Assembly: GCA_018417955.1 (NCBI GenBank)
Contig: JACTVC010000033.1
Location: 1 to 64,000 of the forward strand
DNA from: Laccaria trichodermophora
Taxonomy: Eukaryota > Basidiomycota > Agaricomycetes > Agaricales > Hydnangiaceae
Length of the DNA stretch: 64,000 bases
Reading direction: 5' to 3'
Notes under the pieces: model-generated
The model's database searches: none
Told to the model about the DNA's origin: nothing
The model's input: only the letters and a program-made list of their open reading frames with translations
In this document: piece after piece, positions 10,506 to 22,248 of the stretch
Layout: each line of letters begins with the position of its first letter
Numbering within the stretch: position 1 is the first letter of the stretch
Made by a program: the position numbers and the translations under genes

Positions 10506-13185
10506 TTACAATTTTACCCCGTGAGGCTGATCGCAGAAGAAATCTTCATCCCTTATATTCTCGATCTTATGTCTGCGGAAAAGCGGACTGTCAACAAAAA
10601 CAAAAGTAGCGAAGGACACAACACCTACTTGGCTTTCAGGTGAGATCGGACACCATTAAAACTGAATAGCTTGGGTGGCTTCTCCTTCCTCTCGTTCCTT
10701 TCCTCCTCTCCAGCAGCGCCAGAGGGTGGCGGTTGTTCCCCCGCAGCTGTATCATCGTTTCCGGTTGTTGACGTTAAGTGGCCAAAGCCGTACCCCCCTC
10801 CCGCCGACCCAATCAACGTCCCTGCCCATTTCGAAGTTGGCAAGCAATGTCGGCACCCAAAAATGATCTTCTCCTGTACTGCTTTGACTGTCCTATCAGG
10901 ACCCAATAACTTTCTTACAAGCCCCCTTTCGACATCGTGCGCGCCCATAACCAATGGATCGTATCCGGTGATGGCAATCTGCATCTTCATCTCTTCGTGT
11001 CGATGACTGTGGCCCGCCTGTGATCAGCAGGGTCAACATCCTCTTCGGAATAAAAGAAAACTTGGATACGCACAACGCCGGCGGTACAAACGTACAAAGG
11101 AGGGTCACAAGAGACACAGAGAACGTAATTTTTACGGGACAGAACATCCTTGGCGCTTGACTTCTGGTTATCATGACCAAATATCGCAATCAACTGCTCT
11201 AGGGCCGCAGAAGCCTTTCCAAAATATCATGGTCTGTTGCAAGGCGGTGAACAAAGAAACTCACTTTATCATCCTTCTTGAAGTTTGAAGCATTCCATTT
11301 GGCCTGTCCGTTCTTCTTGGCTTTCGGGTTTCCTACCACACACTGATGTGCACATGCACCCGCGAAATCCAAACATTCGTCATCGCGATATTTGGCAGGG
11401 AAGTACTTGCATTTTTTGCACAAATACCTCGCAGATAGCCGCTCTGCTGGATGTACTATGCTTTTGTTTGCGGACTTCCATTCTGCCGGATAGCCGAACA
11501 TGACTCCAAAATCTTGCCTAGCTTTGTCTGTCCACTGAGCCACCTGATTCTCGAGAATGCAAGTCACGAGAGGATCCTTTTTCAGAGTCTTGGAAACGCT
11601 AGCACCGTCTGGTAGCGATCCAGGGGATTGCAAGAGGTCGAGAACTGGGAGCTTCAGGAACGCAGACACAGCGGGTACCGTTTTTCGCGATTCACCCTGT
11701 GCAGGTATGGCTGAGCGGAGGCGGGAATGATGTTGGAGTGCTTGTTCTCTACTCTTTCTATGGGCGGCTTCTGCTACTCGACGTTTCCGTCGCTCCTGCA
11801 GCGCAAGGAGTTGAACCTCAATTTTTGGTTTCATCAATTCGAACTCTGGCGCAAGGTTGTCAGTGGCTAAGTGGTGGTCAGCTTGTTTCCCAAGAGCTCA
11901 CCGACGCCTCCAACTTTCTCATAGATTCGGGTTTTGTGCTTGTGGTAAGGTCCATAAACGGTACAATTCATCATGTCCCAGAAGTCCCATCCATTTAGAG
12001 TTGCAAGACCTTTTCCGCTGAAGGGCAAAAAATGTGAGTGCAAGTCTAGAGATAGGGAACTGACTCACGCAGCTTCGTTTTCTTTCTTGAGTAGACGGAA
12101 AGCATCTTGAACGCTACTTAACCAATCGTATATGTTGACACAGATCTGTAATAAAATAAAAAAAGTGCTGTTAGCAGCAGCTATAATTGATTAATTAGTA
12201 TCATACCGGCATCCATTTCTTCTTGCGATCCCTCTTAGCTTGAGTGCTCTGGTCGTAATATAAATGATAGAGAAAGAAAGAAATTTCACAGTACCGACCT
12301 CGGCATACGAGGTACGGTCAGTCATGTTTTCATATTCGTTTAACGCAGTCGTCCAAGCCGTTCGGCGACAAATCGGAGTGACCGAAGGCCCTTATATATA
12401 ACATCAGTCCCAGCGGCAAGAGTTTGGGACAAATGCGACCATACAATGTGAATTCAGCCCTGAGAAAACAGCCCTGGGACAGAAACCTATGTTGTGATAT
12501 TGAAGCAGGGAGACTTTTTGCGTAATCTGATCTCACCATTACGTTTGGTCGACTCCACCTGGGGGATAGAAGATAACACAACTAAACGGGTTGTTTCTTC
12601 CAACCCAGCGATCTCGGTCGGTTTGATTGCCAACCTGTCCCAGATAACGTCAGAAAGGACGCGTCGAATATATGCACCAGGACGCACGTTGTCAAAAACA
12701 CCGTCTTGCAATGGTCCTGAGCATGCGCGTTAATGTCGCAGCGTATAGGAGGTAAGAAATCTCACGTTCGGACACAATCTGAGTCGCAAAGCGAACGATA
12801 CATAAGGTTGTCCCGTCACATTTCCGCATACCTCACAAGGACCACCGTCGAAGAGGAACGAAGCATACGCTGCCTCTGAGAGCAGTCCTTGTTGATCTGG
12901 TATAGGTAGAGGTAGAGCTCTCTCCCTCGCTTTACGCCAGATGTTCTCATTCGATTTCTCTAAAAGTGTGTCGCACAAGAACTTGCAAGTGCGGGTAACC
13001 GAAAGGATGTCCTTGGTGGTATTGAGGTGGCTGAGGATTTCTGACAGAACTTCGAGCGGGAGGTGGACAAAGCCATTGGGTGACGCGACTGAGATGGCGT
13101 GTGGTGTGGGCGATTCAACGCGAATTCTCTTTCTAGATGGTGGAACACATTGGCCAGCGTCGATATTATCCGTCGCTTCTGCCAT
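10506..13185 (-). CDS. F-box protein with C-terminal zinc-binding-like tail
   Basis: Predicted substrate receptor of an SCF ubiquitin ligase. The ATG at 13185 starts a short basic/Ser-Pro leader, then the F-box (FVHLPLEVLSEILSHLNTTKDILSVTRTCKFLCD, residues about 40-75), then IWRKARERALPLP and a Cys pair (CEVCG) typical of agaric F-box proteins. Several introns follow. Later exons give NLNGWDFWDMMNC-like and KCKYFPAKYRDD segments, and a C-terminal part with FGCRHC, FNGVRSHLKAK and HKIENIRDEDFF. I could join the last exons in frame: KKDDK to QLIAIFGHDN; CTAGV to AGHSHRHEE over a 56-nt intron; SHLKAK to HKIEN over an intron starting near 10626. The stop is TAA at 10506-10508. Junctions in the middle (12000-12750) were not all resolved. 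It is divergent from SEC20 (126 bp between ATGs), and the pair is duplicated in broken form at 7767-8464. Confidence 0.78.
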
Positions 13186-13311
13186 GCTTGGTACGAGTTG
13201 AGTAAAACAATTGTCAGTGGCACAGAAGAGGCACCTCTGAGTCTATATGCACATGTTTAAAATAGGTGATGATGACTTGCTTAGTAATGGCTCCCCCTGT
13301 CGACAGCAACA

Positions 13312-14589
13312 ATGCCTCCCCTTCCCAGCACGCTTGCCCAGGATACACAAAACCTCATATCCTCTCTCGACAGACGGCAAAAACACATTAATGAGGTCCA
13401 AATTACCGCTCTTCGTCAATGCACAGGCCCTTTGTCACTGCAGCAGAAACTTGCTGAAGAGCTGAAGGATGCAATTGATGCCCACTCAAGGCAGATTGAA
13501 GTGAGCTCACTTTCCAGCCTGACAGGAGGCTGTCATTTTGATGTGGTCTCCATTCACTAGGATTTGGGTTTTCTTGTAGACGATCAGCAGGGTGAAAAGG
13601 CTAGAAGGGAACTAGGGGCTATCGTTGACACATTTCGCGAAGCTCTCGATCGGTATGGTTTTTCTTCGACTGAATGAAACCGCCCTCACTATTCATAGAA
13701 TGCGCAAAGACACACGATCAGCGCTTCTTCTTTCAAAGAAAGCTATCGAGTCGCAGACAACATCCCATCGAGACGAACTGTTAAGTTTGGCTGGCGTACT
13801 AAAGGAAAAGGAGGGAAACCAAAGCAATTATGGGGCCAGCAACGAGAAATTTGGGTGAGCATTTTCTTTCTTCTATGGGTTTTAGCATCTGAAGAGTATT
13901 TGCCGTAATGCAGCGAAGACGCTCTCATGAAAGCCAACGCGGATGTGACAGACGCGCTCCGCCGTACTATTGCGGCAATGCAGAATGAACTGGAACGCTC
14001 CGTCCTTTCCAATCAAATGCTCGAATCATCCTCAGCTTCCCTCCACGCGACCTCCTCTCAACACGATAAACTCTCCAGCTTCATGATCACCTCTAAGCAC
14101 CTCGTCACCGCCCTTGAAAAATCCGACTGGCTTGACCGCGTTATAATCCTATCGGCATTTTTGTTCTTTCTCCTCGTCGTCATGTTCATTCTGAAACAGC
14201 GCTTCGTGGATCGAGGCTTGAGGATGGCTCTTTGGTGGACAAGGTTTATACCGGACTTTAGTGGTGATGAGGCACTGCTGAAGTCGGAGGATGGATTGGC
14301 GACGCAAGTTGTTGCTACTGTCACGTCAAGTTTATCGCTGGCGGCATCCGCTGCATCGTCGACGCTCTCTTCACATATATCTGCAACGTCGACTTTATTG
14401 CCTCCCGAAACGCTAAATGTTGTCTCTTCGCTGATATCTACGGAAACGGGCCTAGCTGCCCAGCATGAAACGGATACACACATTACAGCGGAGCATGATC
14501 GTGTTTCTTCCGTGCAAACAATGTCTTCGGACATTGTGCACGCTGACGGGACTGCTTATGCACATACCCCTGCTCACGTCGAGCTATGA
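13312..14589 (+). CDS. SEC20: Sec20-family Golgi-to-ER SNARE
   Basis: Sec20 (BNIP1 in animals) is an ER SNARE that receives Golgi-derived vesicles together with Ufe1, Use1 and Sec22. Exons 13312-13500, 13561-13652, 13699-13854 and 13914-14589 join in frame to 370 residues. The N-terminal half is helical (GPLSLQQKLAEELKDAIDAHSRQ). The SNARE-like heptads run from DALRRTIAAMQNELERSVLS to SSFMITSKHLVTALEKSDW, followed by one membrane span (VIILSAFLFFLLVVMFIL), so the tail faces the lumen. The lumenal tail is long (about 135 residues), Ser/Thr-rich, and ends HVEL, an HDEL-like retrieval signal; yeast Sec20 ends in HDEL. The first intron ends at TAG, explaining the apparent stop at 13558. This is the only complete copy; three broken copies lie nearby. 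Confidence 0.9.
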
Positions 14590-14821
14590 TGGATGTATCT
14601 GATACCTTTATTCTCTCTGTAAATTAACATCTTGAAAATATATCTGTTCTAACGAAAAGTCTCTGAGAAATCTTTCTACATTCCACCAAAAATTGTGCGC
14701 ATTGTGGCAGTTGGACTCGAATGAATAGAAAATGCTGATCTACTGGTATACGATATCAACTTTGGCTTTCACAAGTGAGTCCCAGCCGGGGCATCCGGCG
14801 ATTGTTGCTGAGCACTGTTGA
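14590..14821. other. Convergent 3' spacer (SEC20 / monooxygenase)
   Basis: Short 3' spacer, repeated in diverged form at 29416-29654. No gene. Confidence 0.6.
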
Positions 14822-16335
14822 TCATAACCTCGCCTTTTCCTCCAAATCCTCCTCCTCTCCCTTCTTGACCATCCACTTCATGAGCTCGACCCACTCATAT
14901 TTACCGCCATGGCTGACACCTCTGATGCACTGTTCGTCCTCCCCAGTTTTCACAAGAGCATTCCACACCTTTCTCAACAAATTCTTCTTCAAATATATCT
15001 CCACCTCCCAGCTCTCAACCCGCGTTTCATCACCAGCAAACGCGCACATCTGATCCCGATACTCAAATTGCTCTAACGGTTCAAATCTGTGCCACAATTT
15101 GGAGATTTTTATCTCCTCATCCCCTGGCGCGGAATTGCTGTCCCAGAGATGTGCGCGTAGCTCTTGGTACCGATTCATGACGTCAACCGCCTCACCTATT
15201 TGATCGAGTTTCTCTGGGTTGGCAAAGGCAGCCAATACGGCTTTGGCTTGTGCTTCGACCAGTGGGAATGAGGCGACTCTAATTAAGAGTCCCAGAAACG
15301 CGAGGGAGGTCGGTGGGAACGCAGTTTGGAGAGGAAAAATGTGTTTTGCGAGGGGAAATATGTTGTATGTCGAGTTGTGAAGAGTTGTTGGTAATGGTGG
15401 TATGGGATCTGACACGGATGGTTGGAGAATGTGGGGTGGAAAGAAGGGAAACGAAAATTCATAGCCCGTAGCGAAGATGCAGTGGTCGATGTTTGATAGG
15501 GTAGAACCATCAGAGAAAGTTACTTCGCCTTTCGAAGGGTCATTGAAGTGAGATGGGCGTCCGCAAGCATGAGGTCCCGAGCCGTCTGGAGAGGACACGG
15601 ATTGGAAGACGGTACGTCCTGATAAGCGCAATTCATTTGTGATGTCCTGTCCGCTTGGGCCACCACCAACGACTAGGATAGTGTTCCCAAGCGTGGACGA
15701 AGGGTTTCGGTACCATGCAGAGTGCGTTGCTTTACGTGCATCGAGCCACGCTCCGAGTCCTGGGATATCGGGGTATCGCGGGACTTTGTAATGGCCATTG
15801 CAGATGATGACAAGATCGAATTTAGCAAGAGAGGGTGCTGGTGAACTTGTCTGGACAATCCATTTTGGGGATTGATAGTCTATGTTTGTTACGGTGGTAT
15901 TAAAGTGGATATAAGGACGGAGATGGAAGTGATCAGCATATGCGTTGAGGTATGTGAGTACGGTTGACGCGGGTGGGAATAATGGAGTCGAGGGAGGGAA
16001 GGAAAAATCCGTGTATGCCATGGATGGGTGGGCAAGGTTTGTGGTAAGGCAGTCATATAGGGGTGTGGTTGGAGAAAAGTCTTCATATCCATGATCGTCC
16101 GCAGATGCTGGAAGCCTGGTTGTTGATCAGGCTCGAAAGCTCTGTAGTGGCATTATGCGTACCATATACCACCTACGTTCTGTCTTGCTTCAAAAACTGT
16201 TGGTTTCCACAGACCCGCTTTGAATTGAGGGGCGTCAAGACTAACCTTTAGAGCGGCCAAGCCGACTGGGCCCGCGCCAACGATACAAATTTGTTTCTGA
16301 TCGAGCAATGATTCAAGGGGTATACCTGAACACAA
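14822..16335 (-). CDS. Flavin-containing monooxygenase, copy 1
   Basis: FAD- and NADPH-dependent monooxygenase of the FMO class, often oxidising S or N of small molecules. An N-terminal exon gives CIVGAGPVGLAALK (FAD GxGxxG) and ends GGIW; a 48-nt intron joins it to LPASADDHGYEDFSPTTPLY. The large second exon carries PLYDCLTTNLAHPSMAYTDF, then ILVVGGGPSGQDI (NADPH GxGxxG) and IFATGYEFSFPF (ATGY motif), ending EEKARL. The frame is intact for about 500 residues. The exact start is unresolved: the first-exon frame runs up to about 16335 without an ATG, so a small upstream exon is likely (ATGs occur around 16345-16395). It is divergent from the chromodomain gene copy at 16540, sharing about 200 bp of promoter. 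Copy 2 lies at 29655-31168. Confidence 0.85.
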
Positions 16336-16539
16336 AAGGTGAGGAGAGCGTGAAAGTACATTGAAAGACGAATGTACTAGGGAGTTCCATGACCGAGGTG
16401 AGAGATAGAGCCGTTATTTGCGGCTATGTAACTTTATGTACGCGTTGTGTGTGATGCCCTGGGAACTTCGGATATATTTGTTGTCCAATAATAAATCACC
16501 GTGTCTAAACTTCAGGGTCTCTCGCTCGTCGTTTCTCAA
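16336..16539. promoter_or_regulatory. Shared divergent promoter, copy 1
   Basis: About 200 bp between the divergent monooxygenase and PHD-like/chromodomain genes. It is essentially the same as 31169-31371 except for one substitution and one 1-bp indel that I could see (near 16355-16391). It may drive both genes. Confidence 0.5.
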
Positions 16540-18541
16540 ATGGCCTACACCCCATCTTCTGTCGGCCATTATAGAGCCAGAAACGCGCGGTCAGCAATAC
16601 GGTCTTCAGCACAATCGACTTCGGCCTCTGTAACTCGCAATGCAGCACCGACGCCGCTAACTCTTGAGGACTCCCAACGCCGTCACCAACTTGAAGCGCA
16701 GATTCTTCTATTACAGCAACAACGGCAGCAGCAAGCTCAACAACAATTTCAACAGCTGCAGCAGCCTCAATTCCACATCCAACAATATCAGCTACCAGCG
16801 ACTGCACATCCACCTACACAACCAGGACCACAGGCAAATAGCAACGATGTTATAAACGTTATTCGACGTTTTTATGACATTGTTGACCCACGCATGCAGA
16901 AACAGGATGATGCCTACAAACGCCTCGAAGCCAAGATCGATCTCCTACTCGCAGAGAGGGAGGAGGCCAAAATCGTTGAGGCGCGGCAAGCGAAAATATT
17001 AGAGGCTAAACTCGCCGTTCACAGGGATTTGGTTGAGTTTTTGAAGAGGCTTGAGAAAACAATTGGGCGCAGCGCTGACAATAATCCCAATTTCTCCATC
17101 ATGGCACGGCTGGATGCTCTGGATTTTTCTGTCGGGGAGCTTCTGGAGAGAGCCCGAGATCCAGAGGCTAATTGTGAATATCTTTTCTGTTGTTCTGCCC
17201 ATCCCTTTCTGATAATAAAGTTTCAGTTCCAGACGCTGTTCCCGCCTCCGTTCCTGCTCCTCCAGTTCGCCACGAAGTGGGTGTCAGTCCCAGGAAAAAG
17301 GCTTACGCGAATGCCTCGACAATAATTGATCTATCTTCTCCCGGCCCATCTACACCACGACAGTTCACAGCCATTGAAAGTACGGTCGTGCTTTTGCTTT
17401 CCTCTTACTTCGCTAATGAGGGTTACAAGCTTCATCACTTTGCACTCGATGTTCCTCAGACAACATGACCGTAGGTGTGTATGATTTTTGTAAAGTTCTT
17501 TGATCCTAGCTCAATTTTTTTTTTTTTCAGTGGGAGACACAACCATGTTTGATTTGAAGAAACAAGTTCAGGCTTTTAATGATAAGTCTCCGCGAAACAT
17601 TACTCTGGATTTGTACTCGAGTCGGGACAACATTCCGCCTGTTGAGCCTCCTCGTCGACGCTCGCCACTCTCATCTGGCTTAAGGACACAAAGTTGTGAA
17701 GCTAATTCTCGTTCCAATAATTCCCAAGACTTTTCCCCGGCCAACTGGTCACAAACTACCTCTTCCGCAGACCAAGCGATCTCAACGTCAAGTCCGTTTC
17801 ATAATTCCTTTTTCTATGTCTATCTCCTTTCTAAAACTCAAATAGCTCCGAAGAAAGTGTATCCACTGGTATTTCATCCTAGCCCGATTGCCCACAGCAA
17901 ATCGTCCGCTGATGTTCCAGAGGAGGGGACGATTGCTTCGCTGAGGCTGCAGACACTTGGGGATCGGGAATGTTTGGAGCCTAGCAATACAACCGCGCAT
18001 CAGCTTGAGGCGTCTTCTTCTCCACCTGCCCACCCGTCGATGCATTCCCCTGTGGATTCGATGTCACCAGGTTTGGAAGACAATGAGGAGGATGCAAATA
18101 AATTTGAGGTTAAGGAAGACGAAGACAAACAGATGGTAGATCGGGACCAGCAGTTACTGGATGAGAGGGATCAGGCAGAAATTGACAATGAGGATAAGGA
18201 GGAGCACAGTTCCTCTTCTACAGCGTCAGAAATCGCGATTACAGCCAACCACCCTGCACCATCAACATCAGTGATTTGCCCATCGTCAAATATACCCCAG
18301 AGCCTCGATCGTTCTCCTGCATACCATGAACCACCAACGAGAAGTCCAAATTCGACCCCCAAACAAAAGCATTCGCCATCATTGCCGGACTACACCAGCC
18401 CTAATCTTGCTCAACGACCCCCTTCTTTTTCTTCACCGAGGACATCCCAGCCTTCAACTTCGACTCCCAAACGAAAGTCCTCACCAATAAAACCGGAATA
18501 CATGAGCTCTAATCACGCCTCGCTTGCACAACGAACATCTT
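16540..18541 (+). pseudogene. PHD-like/chromodomain gene, copy B, 3'-truncated
   Basis: Starts with ATG at 16540 (MAYTPSSVGHYRARN...), with a Gln-rich coiled-coil (LLLQQQRQQQAQQQFQQLQQ), then RRFYDIVDPRMQKQDDAYKRLEAKIDLLL and a Ser/Pro-rich disordered stretch. Introns match those of the complete copy D at 31372. Similarity to copy D ends abruptly at about 18541 (33382 in copy D), before the basic region, PHD-like module and chromodomain. The open frame then runs through foreign sequence to a stop at 18898-18900. From about 16392 to 18076 I found no difference from copy D; beyond that substitutions appear. It could still be expressed as a truncated protein with the coiled-coil only, but it lacks all chromatin-reading domains. 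Confidence 0.8.
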
Positions 18542-19260
18542 TATATCATCTGCCTTTGGAGTCAGACTTCATCTCTTTCTCCTCCAAATTCTCGGCAAGT
18601 TTGGGCGTCTCTTCAAGTCATCAAAGCTTTCTCGTGGCAAAGATGACGTTGATAAGGAGTCTTCCCGCACCCGAGATTCTGACGCCTTTCCCAATTACGC
18701 AAGTGTTTCCCCTTCACTCCGCTCAACTGGAGATCACTTCAAATATTAGAGCCTACCAAGGCGGAAAGTACTGCAGTGGAGTCAGCTTCCTTCCACACTT
18801 TTGCAGCCCACGCAAACCCAGTCAACACCATGTCCTGGGCAGTGTTCGACTATCGGGTTATACAGATCGGATTAGATCCCGGGTCTTTTTTTCTTTTTAG
18901 ATACAATCCGGAAGTAGCGCTGCCAAGAAAGTTGACTGCGGTGCCAAGTACAGAATTCGATAGGTGGGAGCGGAATGCTAAACTGAAAGTTTTGTTTGCA
19001 TTCTGGTTTTTCGTTTGCCTTACTGTGATGTATTTAGACCGAAACTTGGAGTGGACATCGGGTACATAATCCAACCGATGGCGACCTATATCTCCAACGA
19101 GACTTTATTCGTGAATTGGCCTTCTGATGTCGGTCTATAGTCTTCACACACCATATAACTGGCGGTCTTTTGTCCATCCCGGAGGCGCTCTCTACTTTTT
19201 CGATGACTCCCGGGTTCGTTGTTTGAGATCATCCTTTCGAAACCCACTCATATTTCTTTA
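18542..19260 (+). pseudogene. Remnant of unrecognised gene (WW-like HPGGALYFF segment)
   Basis: The sequence directly after the break of copy B holds pieces of another gene in shifting frames: NPEVALPRKLTAVPSTEFDR and, after a gap, NWRSFVHPGGALYFFDD. The latter has a WW-domain-like look (aromatic, His-Pro-Gly, aromatic pair). Stops and frameshifts interrupt it. I do not know the family; fragments like this are common in agaric hypothetical proteins, but this is from memory and low confidence. Confidence 0.35.
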
Positions 19261-19319
19261 GACTAAGTATACCAGTGCTTACAGATGGCTAACTTTATGA
19301 TCCGCACATTTCGATTATA

Positions 19320-21590
19320 GTGAAGGTTACAACTAAGGCATTAATCTACGCTCTCTGCACCAAGGCGAACACCAGCCCTGTGAAAGCCTACCTCAGCCTC
19401 GAGCAGCCCAACAAAGGAGAACCCCCACCCATGAAATGGACTTCTTCCAACTCCGCGCCTCCCAATGGCAAGCCCACGATCGCAGCAAGAACTCCTGCTT
19501 CAACCTCTGCTGAATCAAGTTCACCGCGAAAGAAGTTTAGAAACGCACTATTCCAGACTACCCGGCGCCTGTGTTAGGGTATGCTGCTGGTATGGTAGCA
19601 GAGCCTCATCCGAAACCAGCTCAGCCAACCGCTCAGGCTACGCCGACTAAAGCTAACCCAGGTGCTGCGCCTCAAGGGAAAGGGAAGTCCGCTGAGAAGG
19701 GTAAGGAGTCGAAGTCCCGTTGCCATATCTTCAGGACTCTCCCGGTCAACGTCAACCGCCATCACAGCAGTTTCATTATCGCCAACCTGTGGCTCCCCAA
19801 CCACCACTTTAGCAACAGCGCATGTTTGGGTGACATAGAGCAAGTGCAACACAGAAGATGACAATTCAGATGGCAGCGATTGCGATGAACATGATGATGG
19901 CGATGATGACGAAGAAGAAACGGATGTAGAGTGAGCTCTCAAGTATGAAGGCTCAGACTACAGTAGTGATGATTACTCTGGACGGGGAGGCAGAGCTCGA
20001 GATCCTCCTCCAGCTAAGGGACGCTTGCGCAATGAATACACTGAGCCTCATAAAGAATACGCAAAAGAACCTAGTAGAAAGAAAGGCTACAAAGCCAAAG
20101 AAGACGAAACTGCCTGCTCCAGAAGTCGAGCGGGCTTCGGAGGGCCGGCTTTGGGAGGGGAGATACAAAGACAGAGACCGGAGAAGACAGCCTTCAGATC
20201 GGGATCGACGGAGGTATACATATACTGAAGATCGACAGGTGGTCCTTTGACCCGCCTACCGGCATGAACGTTCTTATTCCGAGGGGGATAGAAGATTGGA
20301 ATACTACGACGAGCTGGACGCACCAAGAAGACGATCTCCCACGAAATCTGCACCATCTCGAGATCTGGACTGGCCTCAAGAAAGATGGAGGGAGGGACCT
20401 AGCCCCTAATGGGGCATTCGCAATATGCCACAGCGTCGATTAGGGCCTGGTAGGCGTTATAGTGACGAAGACTTTCGCGAGCGAGCTTGGAACCCAGACA
20501 CGGTCGTGGGATAGGTCTTCCTCGTTGACGAAAGATGAACGAAAGATGTTCGCTTCATTCAAGGTTAGCAACGGAGACCGATCCCCAAATTCTAGTAATG
20601 GGAGTGGTGGGAACTGGCCTACCAACCTTCTGGTACACCTGGGGAGGCACTCTTGGTGCTGGTTCTAGAAGGAGGCTATTTCGACCCTCGACCTAATGGC
20701 GCCTCTACGTCTACAATAGCATTAACCTCTGGTCCTGAATTTCGTGGACGTACCGCCATTCATCCCGTAAAAACCTGAGGAATATCGACTTGAACAATTC
20801 ACCTCCTCGCCCATCTTCCACTATACTTCGCTGTCCTTCGCCTGCTGCATCTGCTTCTGCTGCGTTAAGCCAGAGAAGGGCATTGCCACAGCCACAAGGG
20901 CGGCCGCGTCACGACGCTCCTCTGAGCAGTGCGGGTGAGCAGCTCCAGCGGAGACGATCCTTGTATTCAATGCCCTCCAAACAACAGCAACAATCAGAGC
21001 CATCAGCGAGGGAGCGAAGGCCGGAAAGCCAGATGTATGGGTCGTCTAACGTCGATCATACCTAGAGCGTACAACCACGACAGCGACATGATACCCAGCC
21101 GTCTTTCAGCATACAATCGAAGCCACAAAGTCTCGGCCCATATCCTACTCGGAATCAGCCGCAGACGCCAGCTCCTCCACGTTCAGTAAACATCGAATCT
21201 CCTGCTCCCATTGGTGGTGGGGAGATAATGGCGGATACTTATGCCAACGATCGAACAAAGTGAAGAGGATCACCATGGAAAACGGCATGATGGGTTACCA
21301 ACAATGTCGCTTCGCTCAGGATCTCTACAGCTCCGACCCCGTCTATACCCACGATCAACATTGATTCTGGGCCAAGTGGAAGCAACGACTTTGGTCCGCA
21401 AATCAACGTTGAGCCAGCGGAGTCGCGGCAAGGATCTCGCAAAGAAGCTCCAAGGACGCAGGTATACGAGTTTCCTGGAGTCAGCGTTTCTGGGCCTGAA
21501 TACGGGTCTGAACATAGAAGTGCCTGGGCTGGCTGATGGGCCCCGTCTCAGAGGTCAACAACAGCGGCCATACTCCCAATTCCAGTTTTG
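19320..21590 (+). pseudogene. Decayed frame of a disordered, charged protein
   Basis: Across about 2.3 kb, short frames on the plus strand give charged, Arg/Ser/Pro/Asp-rich peptides (for example around 19860-20250 RYTYTEDRQ and near 21330-21500 a Ser/Gly/Pro-rich peptide) that shift frame and hit stops. The composition is consistent over the region, which suggests one long disordered-protein gene that has decayed. No domain is recognisable. It could also be the gag-like part of a retroelement; no reverse transcriptase, integrase or LTR was seen. Confidence 0.35.
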
Positions 21591-21594
21591 AAAA

Positions 21595-21990
21595 ATTTGG
21601 GTGAGCGTTAGCTAATCTTTCTTTCTTCTATGGTTTTCATTATCTGAAGAGCATTTGCCGTAGTGCAGTGAAGACGCTCTCATAAGAGCTAACACGGACA
21701 TGACAGACGCGCTCCGCCGTACTATTGCGGTAATGCAGAATGAAATGGATCTCTCCGTCCTTTCCAATCAAATGCTTGAATCATCGGCAGCTTCCCTCCG
21801 CACAACCTCGTCTCAACACGATCAACTCTCCAGCTACATGACCACCTCTAAGCACCTCGTCACCGCCTTGAGGAATCTCACGGGCTTGACCGCGTTATAA
21901 TCATATCTGCATTTATATTATTTCTCCTCGTCGTCATTTTGATTCTGAATTAGCGCGTCGTGGATCGAGGGTTGAGGATCACTTTTTGGT
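21595..21990 (+). pseudogene. SEC20 3' fragment
   Basis: Begins inside SEC20 at the third intron (gaaaaatttgggtgagc) and runs through the SNARE/membrane exon. DALRRTIAVMQNEM and SKHLVTAL are readable. It is dead: a frameshift follows the SKHLVTAL segment, and a TAG replaces the Gln codon before the RVVDRG equivalent. More diverged from SEC20 than the fragment at 28905. Confidence 0.8.
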
Positions 21991-22248
21991 GGACAAAGTT
22001 GATAGCACACATTCAGGGTGTGGATGGGGATGCATGGTCTCTTCTGGCTACAGAAGAGCCGCAACGGAAACACCGTCCCAAGAAGGGGGAAGTCACGAGG
22101 CCATCAGGAATCCTTCAGGATCATTACTGTTGATTACCGGGGGATCTCAATTCAGTGACGAGCGGTATATGGTTCGACATTCGATATTGTGAAGCGGTGG
22201 TACTTATACAACCAATTCTATGTCATGAGCTCTACACCTACAACCACA

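Noticed and set aside
13501..13560. Apparent in-frame stop in SEC20 exon 1
   Set aside because: Explained by a 60-nt intron with GTGAGC donor and CACTAG acceptor; the splice restores one 370-codon frame.
18542..18900. Continuation of chromodomain copy B frame to a stop at 18898-18900
   Set aside because: The frame stays open by chance in sequence that belongs to a different remnant; it does not represent the gene's real C-terminus.
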